Positions 1-7,224 of a DNA stretch of 17,372 nucleotides are shown one piece after another. This stretch comes from CAJXVY01 sp965660355 (GTDB lineage: Bacteria; Actinomycetota; Actinomycetes; Actinomycetales; Microbacteriaceae). Both the position numbers and the translations under genes were made by a program. Each line of letters begins with the position of its first letter. Positions within the stretch are counted from its first letter, which is position 1. The stretch lies in the NCBI GenBank assembly GCA_965660355.1, contig CBFHZN010000021.1:1-17372 (forward strand). The letters are read 5' to 3'. The notes beneath the pieces were generated by a model, which had not been told where the DNA came from, ran no database searches, and saw nothing but the letters and a program-made list of their open reading frames with translations.

Positions 1-1
1 G

Positions 2-74
2 TGACCCCAACGGGATTCGAACCCGTGCTACCGCCGTGAAAGGGCGGCGTCCTAGGCCGCTAAACGATGGGGCC
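2..74 (-). tRNA. tRNA-Glu (anticodon TTC)
   Basis: The reverse complement folds as a complete 73-nt cloverleaf. The acceptor arm is GGCCCCA pairing with TGGGGTC (one G-U pair), followed by discriminator A at position 2. The anticodon stem is CCGCC/GGCGG around the loop CTTTCAC, with anticodon TTC, and the T-arm contains GGTTCGAATCC. This decodes GAA/GAG glutamate codons. The window begins one base beyond the discriminator (a C), so it cannot be seen whether CCA is encoded. The gene is transcribed away from the NlpC/P60 gene to its right. Confidence 0.96.
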
Positions 75-111
75 TCTCTTTCAAGCGATTGAGAGCACCG
101 ACGCATAAGCC

Positions 112-140
112 TACATAGTTTATTGCCATTTAGGCAACAA
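112..140 (-). promoter_or_regulatory. Possible promoter of tRNA-Glu
   Basis: On the minus strand, TTGTTG (135-140) lies 17 nt before TATGTA (112-117), a weak but plausible -35/-10 pair about 38 nt before the tRNA 5' end. The -35 element overlaps the inverted repeat TTGCC-ATTTA-GGCAA at 123-137. The match to consensus is partial and no transcript evidence exists here. The remaining intergenic bases up to 213 show no convincing promoter for the NlpC/P60 gene. Confidence 0.3.
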
Positions 141-213
141 GCGGAATACCTTCAGCTAATACTTGAGGGTTTGTGTTATGTTCACAATGAAAAAGTTTGC
201 TGTCGAAAGGTAA

Positions 214-1428
214 GTGTTGACCCGTAAGTTCAAGCTCGTCGCAATCTCAGTTGCTTTTGCAATGGGGGTAAGCGGTGCTGTTCTGGGTCCTGCCTTCGCT
301 GTTCCCGACTATCCATCTTGGGAAGAAGTTGAGCAAGCTAAAGACGATATTGAAGAAAAAGAAAAGCTGATTGAGGAGCTTGAGGGCTATTTAGCAGAGC
401 TCGGTGCTGAGCTTGATGAGCTGAACACAGTGGCTCTGATCAAAAACGAGGAATATAACCAAGCGGTTGAGGAGGTAAACATCCTCACCCGCAGAGTTGA
501 CTCGCTAAAGCAAGAGGTTTCGGAGGCAACCGAAGAGGCAGAGAGTGTGAAGCTGCAGCTGGGTCGAATGGCAGCCAGGATGTATCGAGATGGCACCAGT
601 GGCAATAATTCACTAGAGCTATTTTTCAATCCCGAGTCAGCAGATGATTTGCTATACCAACTTGGAACGCAGGAAATTATTGCCTCCAGAACCGAAAGCA
701 TCTACCAGAGAAGCCTAGATAAACAAGCCAACGCTGAATCATTGGCTGAGGAGCTGGAGGCTGCCGAGGCTGAATTGGAAGAGAAAAGAGTCGAGGCTGA
801 GCAGGCTTTGAAAGAAGCCCAAGATGCTGCAGCCGCGGTTCAAGACAAAGTTGATGAAAACGAGGCCTTGAACTCAGAAATGGTCAGACAGCTTTCAGAG
901 CTTAGGGACACAGCCGAAGAGCTAGAGCGTCAAAGAGCTGAGGGATTAGCCGCCGAGGCAAGACAGCGAGCCGTTGGCACCGCTCCAACCGCACCTGAGC
1001 TTTATTCAGTCAGTGGTCCAAACTCAGGCTTGGTTGAACAAGCGATTGATTTTGCAAGGCAACAGCTTGGCGAGAGATATGTTCTGGGTGGAGCTGGCCC
1101 CAATGTTTGGGATTGCAGCGGAATCACCATGAAGGCCTATGCTGCAGCTGGTGTTTATATCGGTTGGCACTCAGCCACCGCCCAATACAACATCATGGCC
1201 AAGCAGCAAAAACTTGTTCCTTTTCAGGATGCCCAACGAGGAGACCTGATTTGGTGGAGCAAGGAAAGAGCTTTCGATGGCGATAAGTACCACGTGGCAA
1301 TTTATCTCGGCGATGGCATGATGCTGGAAGCTCCAAACCCCGCCAGAACAGTTCGAATTGTTCCGGTTAGATACGGTGAGCTGTGGCCCTATGCGGGTAG
1401 GCCAACAGCCAGTTCAAGCTTGAACTAG
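214..1428 (+). CDS. Secreted NlpC/P60 peptidoglycan endopeptidase with N-terminal coiled coil
   Basis: This is a probable cell-wall hydrolase cutting stem peptides of peptidoglycan, of the RipA/CwlO/PcsB-like architecture. The first ~30 residues are a signal peptide with a basic start, a hydrophobic core and an AFA cleavage site before VPDYP. Residues ~37-125 and ~165-245 are charged heptad-rich coiled coil, which in such proteins often mediates FtsEX-type control. The NlpC/P60 domain occupies ~270-404, with the expected catalytic set Cys301 (in DCSG), His360 (in KYHVA) and Asn375. The GTG start at 214 lies 3 nt after GAAAGG; the next codon, TTG at 217, gives better ribosome-binding spacing and is equally possible. 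The gene stands alone, converging on ppa. The family is clear; the exact cut site and cell-division role are inferred. Confidence 0.92.
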   Translation: MLTRKFKLVAISVAFAMGVSGAVLGPAFAVPDYPSWEEVEQAKDDIEEKEKLIEELEGYLAELGAELDELNTVALIKNEEYNQAVEEVNILTRRVDSLKQEVSEATEEAESVKLQLGRMAARMYRDGTSGNNSLELFFNPESADDLLYQLGTQEIIASRTESIYQRSLDKQANAESLAEELEAAEAELEEKRVEAEQALKEAQDAAAAVQDKVDENEALNSEMVRQLSELRDTAEELERQRAEGLAAEARQRAVGTAPTAPELYSVSGPNSGLVEQAIDFARQQLGERYVLGGAGPNVWDCSGITMKAYAAAGVYIGWHSATAQYNIMAKQQKLVPFQDAQRGDLIWWSKERAFDGDKYHVAIYLGDGMMLEAPNPARTVRIVPVRYGELWPYAGRPTASSSLN

Positions 1429-1433
1429 TTTTT
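1411..1433 (+). terminator. Weak intrinsic terminator inside the 3' end of the NlpC/P60 gene
   Basis: A perfect 16-bp palindrome, AGTTCAAGCTTGAACT (1411-1426), is followed after one base by GTTTTTG. As RNA it can form a 6-bp stem with an AGCU loop and a U-run, the layout of a rho-independent terminator for rightward transcription. The stem has only two G-C pairs, so it would be weak. It overlaps the last codons of the hydrolase and the end of the convergent ppa, leaving no spacer. Confidence 0.4.
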
Positions 1434-1904
1434 GTAATCCTCGAAAGCTTTATCAATCACCTTTTGGGTCTCAGCCAAGTTTTTCCAACCTTGCAGTTTT
1501 ACCCACTTGCCCGGTTCCAGGTCTTTATAGTGCTCGAAAAAGTGCTCGATTTCGTTTCTGGTTTGTTGTGGAACATCATCGATGTCTTGGATGTGATCCC
1601 ACCTTGGGTCACCATCCAATACACACAAAACCTTCTCATCCAATCCGCCATCATCTTCCATCAGCAGCATTCCAACCGGCCTGACCTCCATGCCAACACC
1701 TGGGAACACGGGGTATTCCAACAGCACCAGGGCATCTAGGGGATCACCGTCACCACCGAGGGTGTGTTCAAAAAATCCATAGTCAACCGGATAGACAAAT
1801 GGGGTGAATAAAACGCGGTCCAATAAAACTTTTCCAGTCTCGTGATCCACCTCGTATTTGTTTCTAGACCCGCGTGGAATCTCAATAACTACCTCGTAGC
1901 CCAA
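1425..1904 (-). CDS. ppa: Family I inorganic pyrophosphatase
   Basis: This cytoplasmic enzyme hydrolyses pyrophosphate to two phosphates, pulling forward biosynthetic reactions such as tRNA charging and nucleotide polymerisation. The 159-residue length suits the compact actinobacterial form. The family signature DGDPLDA is present with its metal-binding aspartates, as are the N-terminal VVIEIPRGSRNKYE and the downstream MLLMEDDGGLDEKV segments. The start is TTG at 1904-1902, supported by an AGGAGG four bases upstream. Its stop shares the palindrome CTAG with the stop of the convergent hydrolase gene. It is divergent from tilS with only 41 bp between them. Confidence 0.96.
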   Translation of the reverse strand: MGYEVVIEIPRGSRNKYEVDHETGKVLLDRVLFTPFVYPVDYGFFEHTLGGDGDPLDALVLLEYPVFPGVGMEVRPVGMLLMEDDGGLDEKVLCVLDGDPRWDHIQDIDDVPQQTRNEIEHFFEHYKDLEPGKWVKLQGWKNLAETQKVIDKAFEDYKN

Positions 1905-1934
1905 TTGCCCTCCTAAAGTTGATATAGCTAAAGA
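1905..1934 (+). promoter_or_regulatory. Possible promoter of the tilS operon
   Basis: TTGCCC (1905-1910) and TAAAGA (1929-1934) are separated by 18 bp and could be a -35/-10 pair. The predicted RNA start would be near 1941, almost at the ATG of tilS (1946). No Shine-Dalgarno precedes that ATG, so a leaderless message is plausible. The match to consensus is weak. Confidence 0.3.
1909..1914 (-). promoter_or_regulatory. Shine-Dalgarno that fixes the TTG start of ppa
   Basis: The minus strand reads AGGAGG four bases before TTG at 1904. It is a near-perfect ribosome-binding site, and it justifies a non-ATG start where the protein already begins with the conserved MGYEVVIEIPRG segment. Confidence 0.7.
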
Positions 1935-1945
1935 TTACCGAATGG

Positions 1946-2914
1946 ATGGAAACCTTGCCTGAGCGCCCAAGACTAACTCCAGCTGTTGCTGACAGTCGAA
2001 GAAGAGTTCGCGAGCTGTTTGAGACTCAGGCCATTTCAAATAAAACAGTTCTAGTGGGCTTTAGCGGCGGCGCGGATTCACTGGCTTTATTAGCCGCAGT
2101 TGCTTTTGAATCTAAAAAGTTTTCAATCAACCCCATCGCTGTGACTGTTGATCACGGCTTGCAAGAAAATTCTGAAGCTGTTGCATCGAATGCGGCTGCA
2201 ACTGCAGAAAGCCTGGGTGTCAGGGCAGTTATAAAAAAAGTTTCTGTGGGTTCAGAGGGCGGTTTGGAAAACGCTGCCAGAGAGGCTAGGTATCAGGCAT
2301 TTGCAGAGGTGAGGCAACAACTGAATGCCAGCTTTATTTTGTTGGGGCATAACCAAAACGACCAAGCAGAAAGCGTTTTATTAGGCCTCATGCGAGGCAG
2401 TGGGCCGAGATCGATTGCTGGGATGCAGCAGGTCACAGATTGGATTCTGAGACCTTTTTTGAGCATCTCTCGTGAACAGCTGCGAAAGGCCTGTGAAGAT
2501 CAGGGATTGGAGTTTTGGGATGATCCTCAAAACCAAGATCCACGCTTTGCTCGGGTGGAGATTAGAAAAATCTTGAATGAGTTAGAAGCCTCCGGGTCAG
2601 CTGGAGTCATTGAATCACTTTCGCGAACAGCGGACCAGATGCAGGAGGCGGAGGCAATCATCCAACCGCTGATTGAAGAGCTTGTTTCTGAGCTTGATGA
2701 CAAATCCCGGGTCCCTATTGAGTTTTTAGAAAAATTAGAAACCGCTTATCGAAGAAGGGTGATTCACAGACTGGCGGATTTGAATTCAGCCGAATTGGCC
2801 AGGGTGCATGTTTTAGAAATTGAGAAGCTAGTAACGAATTGGCATGGACAGAAACCTCTGAACCTTCCAGGCATTACAGTTAGTAGAGTTGGAACCCACC
2901 TCCATTTTGATTAG
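1946..2914 (+). CDS. tilS: tRNA(Ile)-lysidine synthetase
   Basis: TilS adds lysine to C34 of the CAU-anticodon tRNA-Ile using ATP, so that it is charged with Ile and reads AUA. The PP-loop motif SGGADS lies at residues 40-45 and marks the N-type ATP pyrophosphatase fold. The conserved segments VDHGLQENS, LGHNQNDQAE and the FWDDPQNQD...R..R region follow. At 322 residues it is the shorter actinobacterial form, lacking the long C-terminal domain of the E. coli enzyme. ATG 1946 has no Shine-Dalgarno; an out-of-frame ATG lies at 1942. It heads the run of tightly packed + strand genes; the hpt ribosome-binding site overlaps its stop codon. Confidence 0.95.
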   Translation: METLPERPRLTPAVADSRRRVRELFETQAISNKTVLVGFSGGADSLALLAAVAFESKKFSINPIAVTVDHGLQENSEAVASNAAATAESLGVRAVIKKVSVGSEGGLENAAREARYQAFAEVRQQLNASFILLGHNQNDQAESVLLGLMRGSGPRSIAGMQQVTDWILRPFLSISREQLRKACEDQGLEFWDDPQNQDPRFARVEIRKILNELEASGSAGVIESLSRTADQMQEAEAIIQPLIEELVSELDDKSRVPIEFLEKLETAYRRRVIHRLADLNSAELARVHVLEIEKLVTNWHGQKPLNLPGITVSRVGTHLHFD

Positions 2915-2922
2915 GAGCGGCT

Positions 2923-3474
2923 GTGCAGCTGAACCACCCGGATATAACTGAAGTTTTAGTAAGCCCCGAGCAGATTCAACAAAAAGTTGTTGAATTAGCA
3001 AAACAAATAGATAGTCACTATAAAGGCAGCAATGTTTTATGCGTTGGTGTGCTAAAAGGTGCCGTGATGTTCATGGCTGATCTGTTGCGAGAGATGGGGG
3101 AACCAGTCGAAATGGACTGGATGGCCGTTAGTTCCTACGGCTCTGGGACCATGAGTAGCGGTGTTGTGAGAATCTTGAAAGATCTGGACACAGATGTGAT
3201 TGGTCGGGATGTTTTGATTGTTGAAGACATCGTCGATAGCGGGTTGACACTTTCTTGGCTCACAGCAAATCTGAAGGCGCGTGGGGCAAAATCTGTGGAG
3301 GTTGTTTCACTGCTGAGAAAACCCGATGCGATTCAGGTTGAAATTGATGTCCGTTGGGTTGGGTTTGATATACCGAATGAATTTGTCGTTGGATACGGTT
3401 TGGATTACGCAGAGCACTACCGCTCTTTAAAAGGCGTAGGAATTCTAAATCCAGAGGTTTATAGGAAAAAGTGA
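2923..3474 (+). CDS. hpt: Hypoxanthine phosphoribosyltransferase
   Basis: This purine-salvage enzyme converts hypoxanthine (and usually guanine) plus PRPP to IMP or GMP in the cytoplasm. The PRPP-binding signature VLIVEDIVDSG is at residues 97-107, with the upstream GVLKGA segment (~42-47) and C-terminal VVGYGLDYAEHYR, all typical of 6-oxopurine phosphoribosyltransferases. Length 183 residues is normal. The GTG start at 2923 is set by AGGAG (2913-2917), which overlaps the tilS stop. Its own stop overlaps the ftsH start by four bases (GTGA). tilS-hpt-ftsH is a long-conserved bacterial order. Confidence 0.96.
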   Translation: MQLNHPDITEVLVSPEQIQQKVVELAKQIDSHYKGSNVLCVGVLKGAVMFMADLLREMGEPVEMDWMAVSSYGSGTMSSGVVRILKDLDTDVIGRDVLIVEDIVDSGLTLSWLTANLKARGAKSVEVVSLLRKPDAIQVEIDVRWVGFDIPNEFVVGYGLDYAEHYRSLKGVGILNPEVYRKK

Positions 3475-5501
3475 GCGAAGAAAAGAAAAAGAAGTCTTTA
3501 TCAAAACGCATTCTCGGGGGACCGTGGATTTGGATTGGTGCCGCAGTTGTGGTGCTAATTATTGGATCCTCGCTGTTCACGGGTGGCGGGTTTCAAAAAG
3601 TCGACACCCAAGCGGGAATTGAATACTTAGAAAATAGCAATGTTGAAAGAGCTGTCATTTTTGATGGCGAGCAAAGAGTCGATCTAACACTGTCCTCTCC
3701 CGATGGATCACTGGGTGACCAGGTGCAGTTTTTCTATGTCACCGGTCGTGATGAATTCATCGCCGAATTGGTTCAATCCGCCAGACCCTCCGAGGGCTGG
3801 ACCGATGAGGTTCCAAACACACCCTGGTTTTTATCACTGCTGGGAACGCTTCTACCATTCATTCTGATTGGTTTGATTTTCTGGTTCATCATGAGTGGTG
3901 CTCTTGGCGGAAACAATCGGGTGATGCAGTTTGGCAAATCCAAGGCAAAAGTAGCCAGCAAGGAAACTTCGAATATCACCTTTGAGGATGTTGCTGGTGT
4001 CGAAGAGGCCATGGAAGAGCTTCATGAAATCAAAGAGTTTTTAGAAGAACCCAAGAAATTTAGAGATTTGGGGGCAAAAATCCCTAAGGGGGTTTTGCTT
4101 TATGGTCCTCCGGGAACTGGTAAAACCCTGGTTGCCAAAGCGGTTGCCGGTGAGGCTGGAGTTCCCTTCTTTTCTATTTCTGGAAGTGATTTCGTTGAGA
4201 TGTTTGTGGGAGTGGGAGCAAGCCGAGTAAGAGATTTATTTGAGCAGGCTAAACAAAGTGCCCCGGCGATTATTTTCGTTGATGAAATCGATGCCGTTGG
4301 TCGTCACCGCGGAACTGGTGTTGGTGGCGGAAACGATGAGCGTGAGCAGACTCTGAACCAGCTCTTGGTTGAAATGGATGGATTTGACACCAACACCAAT
4401 GTGATTTTGATTGCTGCCACCAACCGCCCTGATGTTTTGGACCCAGCACTTTTGCGCCCCGGAAGATTTGATCGCCAGGTTGGTGTTGGTGCACCCGATT
4501 TGAATGGTCGGGAAAAGATTTTGAAAGTTCACGCCAAAAACAAGCCAATGGCAAAAGATGTTGATTTAGCAGCCATTGCTCGTCGCACACCTGGATTTAC
4601 AGGTGCTGATTTAGCTAACGTGCTAAACGAGGCTGCGCTGTTGGCTGCGAGATTAGATCGAAAAGATATTGACAACAGTGTTTTGGATGAAGCCATTGAT
4701 CGCGTGATTGGTGGACCACAGAAAAAGTCTTCAATCATGAAAGACAACGAGCGGTTGATAACCGCCTATCACGAGGCTGGACACGCACTGGTGGCAGCAT
4801 CTTTGAACCACAGTGACCCGGTTTCCAAAATCACCATCTTGCCCAGAGGTCGGGCACTGGGATACACAATGGTGCTTCCCATGGAGGATCGCTATTCCAT
4901 TTCCAGAAATCAGCTGTTGGACCAAATTGCCTATGCCATGGGTGGTCGTGTTGCTGAGGAAATCGTCTTTCACGACCCGACCACAGGTGCCAGCAATGAT
5001 TTTGAAAAAGCAACCAATACCGCAAGACAGATGGTCACCAAATACGGCATGAGTTCAGAAGTTGGTTCGATTTCTTTGGGGAGCGGTTCAAGCGAACCAT
5101 TTTTGGGCAGAGAGCTTGCAAGCTCCAAAGACCACTCAGAGCGAATTGCAGAAATAGTGGATGCCGAAGTTCAAAAGATTTTGGACAGCGCATTGGATGA
5201 GGCCTATCAGGCATTGACAAAAAACCGTGTCGTTTTGGATGAGCTAGCCGATCAGCTTTTGCAAAAAGAAACTCTGAACCAAGACGACATTGCAAAAATC
5301 TTTGAACCTGTCAAAAAACTTCCCAAGCGTAAGGTCTGGCATTCAAGTGAATCCCGCCCTCACTCTCGGAAAGGCCCAGTTGAGGTTCCCGAGCGAATGG
5401 TTAGCGAGCTAACTAAAAAGCCCAAAAAACCAGCTAAGAAACCCGCAGCCAAGAAAACCGCGGCCAAGACGACCAAGTCTGATAGCCCCAAAGAGAGCTA
5501 A
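3471..5501 (+). CDS. ftsH: Membrane-anchored ATP-dependent zinc metalloprotease FtsH
   Basis: FtsH unfolds and degrades membrane and unstable cytosolic proteins as a hexamer. TM1 lies at ~18-36 and TM2 at ~118-142, flanking a small extracytoplasmic domain. The AAA module has Walker A GPPGTGKT (212-219), Walker B IIFVDEID and the second region of homology ending RPGRFDR. The zinc motif HEAGH (His434, Glu435, His438) and the third ligand Asp510 complete the protease. After about residue 615 the tail is a Lys/Pro/Ala-rich low-complexity stretch typical of many actinobacterial FtsH proteins. The GTG start overlaps the hpt stop; the TAA stop abuts the folE ATG. Confidence 0.98.
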   Translation: MSEEKKKKSLSKRILGGPWIWIGAAVVVLIIGSSLFTGGGFQKVDTQAGIEYLENSNVERAVIFDGEQRVDLTLSSPDGSLGDQVQFFYVTGRDEFIAELVQSARPSEGWTDEVPNTPWFLSLLGTLLPFILIGLIFWFIMSGALGGNNRVMQFGKSKAKVASKETSNITFEDVAGVEEAMEELHEIKEFLEEPKKFRDLGAKIPKGVLLYGPPGTGKTLVAKAVAGEAGVPFFSISGSDFVEMFVGVGASRVRDLFEQAKQSAPAIIFVDEIDAVGRHRGTGVGGGNDEREQTLNQLLVEMDGFDTNTNVILIAATNRPDVLDPALLRPGRFDRQVGVGAPDLNGREKILKVHAKNKPMAKDVDLAAIARRTPGFTGADLANVLNEAALLAARLDRKDIDNSVLDEAIDRVIGGPQKKSSIMKDNERLITAYHEAGHALVAASLNHSDPVSKITILPRGRALGYTMVLPMEDRYSISRNQLLDQIAYAMGGRVAEEIVFHDPTTGASNDFEKATNTARQMVTKYGMSSEVGSISLGSGSSEPFLGRELASSKDHSERIAEIVDAEVQKILDSALDEAYQALTKNRVVLDELADQLLQKETLNQDDIAKIFEPVKKLPKRKVWHSSESRPHSRKGPVEVPERMVSELTKKPKKPAKKPAAKKTAAKTTKSDSPKES

Positions 5502-6053
5502 ATGGACACGGAGCGGATTAGGCAGGCGGTTAGGGAGCTACTGGCTGCAATCGGTGAGGACCCAAATCGGGCTGAGTTAGCAGACACCCCCGATAAGGTC
5601 AGCGAGAGCTATCAAGAGTTTTTCAAAGGAATTGGGGTTGACCCCGTTGATTATCTGCAAGAGAGCTTTCCAGCGGATTCGACCGAGCTTGTAATGCTCA
5701 AAGACATTGAACTGGTTTCAATTTGTGAGCACCACCTGCTTCCTTTTACCGGTGTGGCGCATGTGGCATTTTTGCCAGATGAAAAAATCATTGGTTTGGG
5801 AAGAATTGCCAAAGTTGTTGAAGTTTTGGCCTCCAGACCTCAATTGCAAGAAAATCTTGGTAATCAAATAGCAGATGCAATAAATCAAGGGTTGAATCCA
5901 AAGGGTGTCTTGGTGGTGGTGGAGGCCAAGCATCAGTGTGTGGCATCAAGGGGTGCAAGACAACCGGAGGTGAACACCCTGACAACCTCCGTTAGAGGAT
6001 TGATGGAATCTCCCGAATACCGCCAAGAGGCGATGGGACTTATTTCAAAATGA
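5502..6053 (+). CDS. folE: GTP cyclohydrolase I (zinc-dependent, FolE type)
   Basis: This enzyme makes 7,8-dihydroneopterin triphosphate from GTP, the first step of folate synthesis. The zinc ligands Cys75, His78 and Cys146 are all present (in SICEHH and QCVASRG), together with the LGRIAKVVEVLASRPQ segment. It is therefore the classical zinc form rather than the FolE2 type. Length 183 residues is usual for actinobacteria. ATG follows the ftsH stop without a gap, and only a poor purine run (AAAGAGAG) precedes it, so translation may depend on ribosomes arriving from ftsH. Its TGA overlaps the folP ATG. Confidence 0.97.
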   Translation: MDTERIRQAVRELLAAIGEDPNRAELADTPDKVSESYQEFFKGIGVDPVDYLQESFPADSTELVMLKDIELVSICEHHLLPFTGVAHVAFLPDEKIIGLGRIAKVVEVLASRPQLQENLGNQIADAINQGLNPKGVLVVVEAKHQCVASRGARQPEVNTLTTSVRGLMESPEYRQEAMGLISK

Positions 6054-6856
6054 GACCAAAGTTGATGGGTGTATTGAACATCACCCCGGATAGCTTCAGC
6101 GATGGTGGTTTATATAACGACCCGCAGGCTGCTTACGCGCAGGCGCAGCTAATGCATTTTCAGGGTGCAGAGATTATTGATGTTGGTGCTGAGAGCACAA
6201 AACCAGGTGCTGAGCGGATTGAGCCATTTGAAGAACAGCGAAGATTATTGCCTGTTTTGACTGAGCTTGCAGAGGTGGTGGATCTAAGCGTTGACACGAT
6301 GAATTCATCAACAGCAGAGATTGCTTTGAGCATGGGTGCGAGGTTTATAAACGATGTAAGCGGAGGATTGGCAGATCCGGATATGCACAAAGTTGTCGCA
6401 GATTCTGAAGCAAGTTACATCCTCAGCCATTGGCGAGGACATTCCAAGGAAATGTATCGAGAAGCTGATTATTCCGATGTTGCCTCAGAGGTTGTTGGTG
6501 AAATAAAGATTCAAGTTGATAAGGCGGTTTCCGCTGGCATCAATGCAGATCGAATCATTGTTGATCCGGGTCTTGGCTTTGCCAAAGACATGGGACAGAA
6601 CTGGGAACTGGTGGCAAGGCTCAATGAATTGAAATCATTGGAGCTTCCAATTCTTGTTGGGCATTCAAGGAAGCGATTTTTGGCGAGTGCTGTGGACCCA
6701 GAGTTTTTAGAAATGGATAACCAGCGAAGAGATTTAGCCACGGCCGTGTTGACAGCTCTGTTGATGCAACACGAGCTTTGGGGGATTAGAGTTCATAATG
6801 TGCAGGCTTCAATGGATGCGATCAACTTAGTTGAACAATTGGGGAAATTTCAGTGA
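6050..6856 (+). CDS. folP: Dihydropteroate synthase
   Basis: It joins 6-hydroxymethyl-dihydropterin pyrophosphate to p-aminobenzoate to make dihydropteroate; it is the target of sulfonamides. The TIM-barrel signatures are present: MGVLNITPDSFSDGG (6-20), DVGAESTKPGAE (44-55), INDVSGG, VDPGLGFAKD and VGHSRKRFL. Length 268 residues is normal. In loop 2 the common GGESTRPG reads GAESTKPG, with lysine where arginine is usual. It starts with an ATGA overlap with folE and ends in a GTGA overlap with folB, in the folE-P-B-K order typical of actinobacteria. Confidence 0.96.
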   Translation: MRPKLMGVLNITPDSFSDGGLYNDPQAAYAQAQLMHFQGAEIIDVGAESTKPGAERIEPFEEQRRLLPVLTELAEVVDLSVDTMNSSTAEIALSMGARFINDVSGGLADPDMHKVVADSEASYILSHWRGHSKEMYREADYSDVASEVVGEIKIQVDKAVSAGINADRIIVDPGLGFAKDMGQNWELVARLNELKSLELPILVGHSRKRFLASAVDPEFLEMDNQRRDLATAVLTALLMQHELWGIRVHNVQASMDAINLVEQLGKFQ

Positions 6857-7224
6857 ATCAAATCATCAGGCTCAGTGGCATCGAGGCGATTGGTTTTCAT
6901 GGAGTTTTGGAATCAGAACGAGAAAACGGTCAGACATTCATTGTTGATTGTGAGCTAGAGGTAGACACGTCTCAGTCGATAGTCACTGACAACATCGATC
7001 ACGCGGTTGATTATTCAAAAGTTGCAGAACTTATCGCCCAACAGATTCAAACCGAGCCCGTGAACCTAATTGAGGTTTTGGCGGATCGAATGGCTGCAGA
7101 GATCCTCAGGCAGTTTCGATTGGTGAAAAGCGTTGAGATAACCCTTCACAAGCCACAGGCACCCATCGCTGTTGATTTTAAGGACGTTTCCACCACAGTT
7201 ATTAGAACAACGGAGAAATGGTGA
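6853..7224 (+). CDS. folB: Dihydroneopterin aldolase
   Basis: It cleaves 7,8-dihydroneopterin to 6-hydroxymethyl-dihydropterin and glycolaldehyde. The 123-residue length and the motifs GFHGVLESERENGQ (Glu22 in the usual active-site place), VDYSKVAEL (Tyr that stacks on the pterin) and LHKPQAPI (catalytic Lys) identify the family. GTG at 6853 overlaps the folP stop as GTGA. Its own stop lies inside the start region of folK. Confidence 0.95.
   Translation: MNQIIRLSGIEAIGFHGVLESERENGQTFIVDCELEVDTSQSIVTDNIDHAVDYSKVAELIAQQIQTEPVNLIEVLADRMAAEILRQFRLVKSVEITLHKPQAPIAVDFKDVSTTVIRTTEKW

Noticed and set aside
75..213. A c-di-AMP (ydaO-type) riboswitch before the NlpC/P60 gene, as found before some actinobacterial hydrolases
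   Set aside because: The 139-bp interval is short and I could not find the expected long conserved helices.
1464..1739. 91-codon + strand frame inside ppa
   Set aside because: It is opposite the well-supported pyrophosphatase gene and shows no family features.
4236..4590. Overlapping minus-strand frames opposite the ftsH AAA domain
   Set aside because: They are codon-complement shadows of a strongly conserved gene; their translations are His/Gln-rich with no domain.
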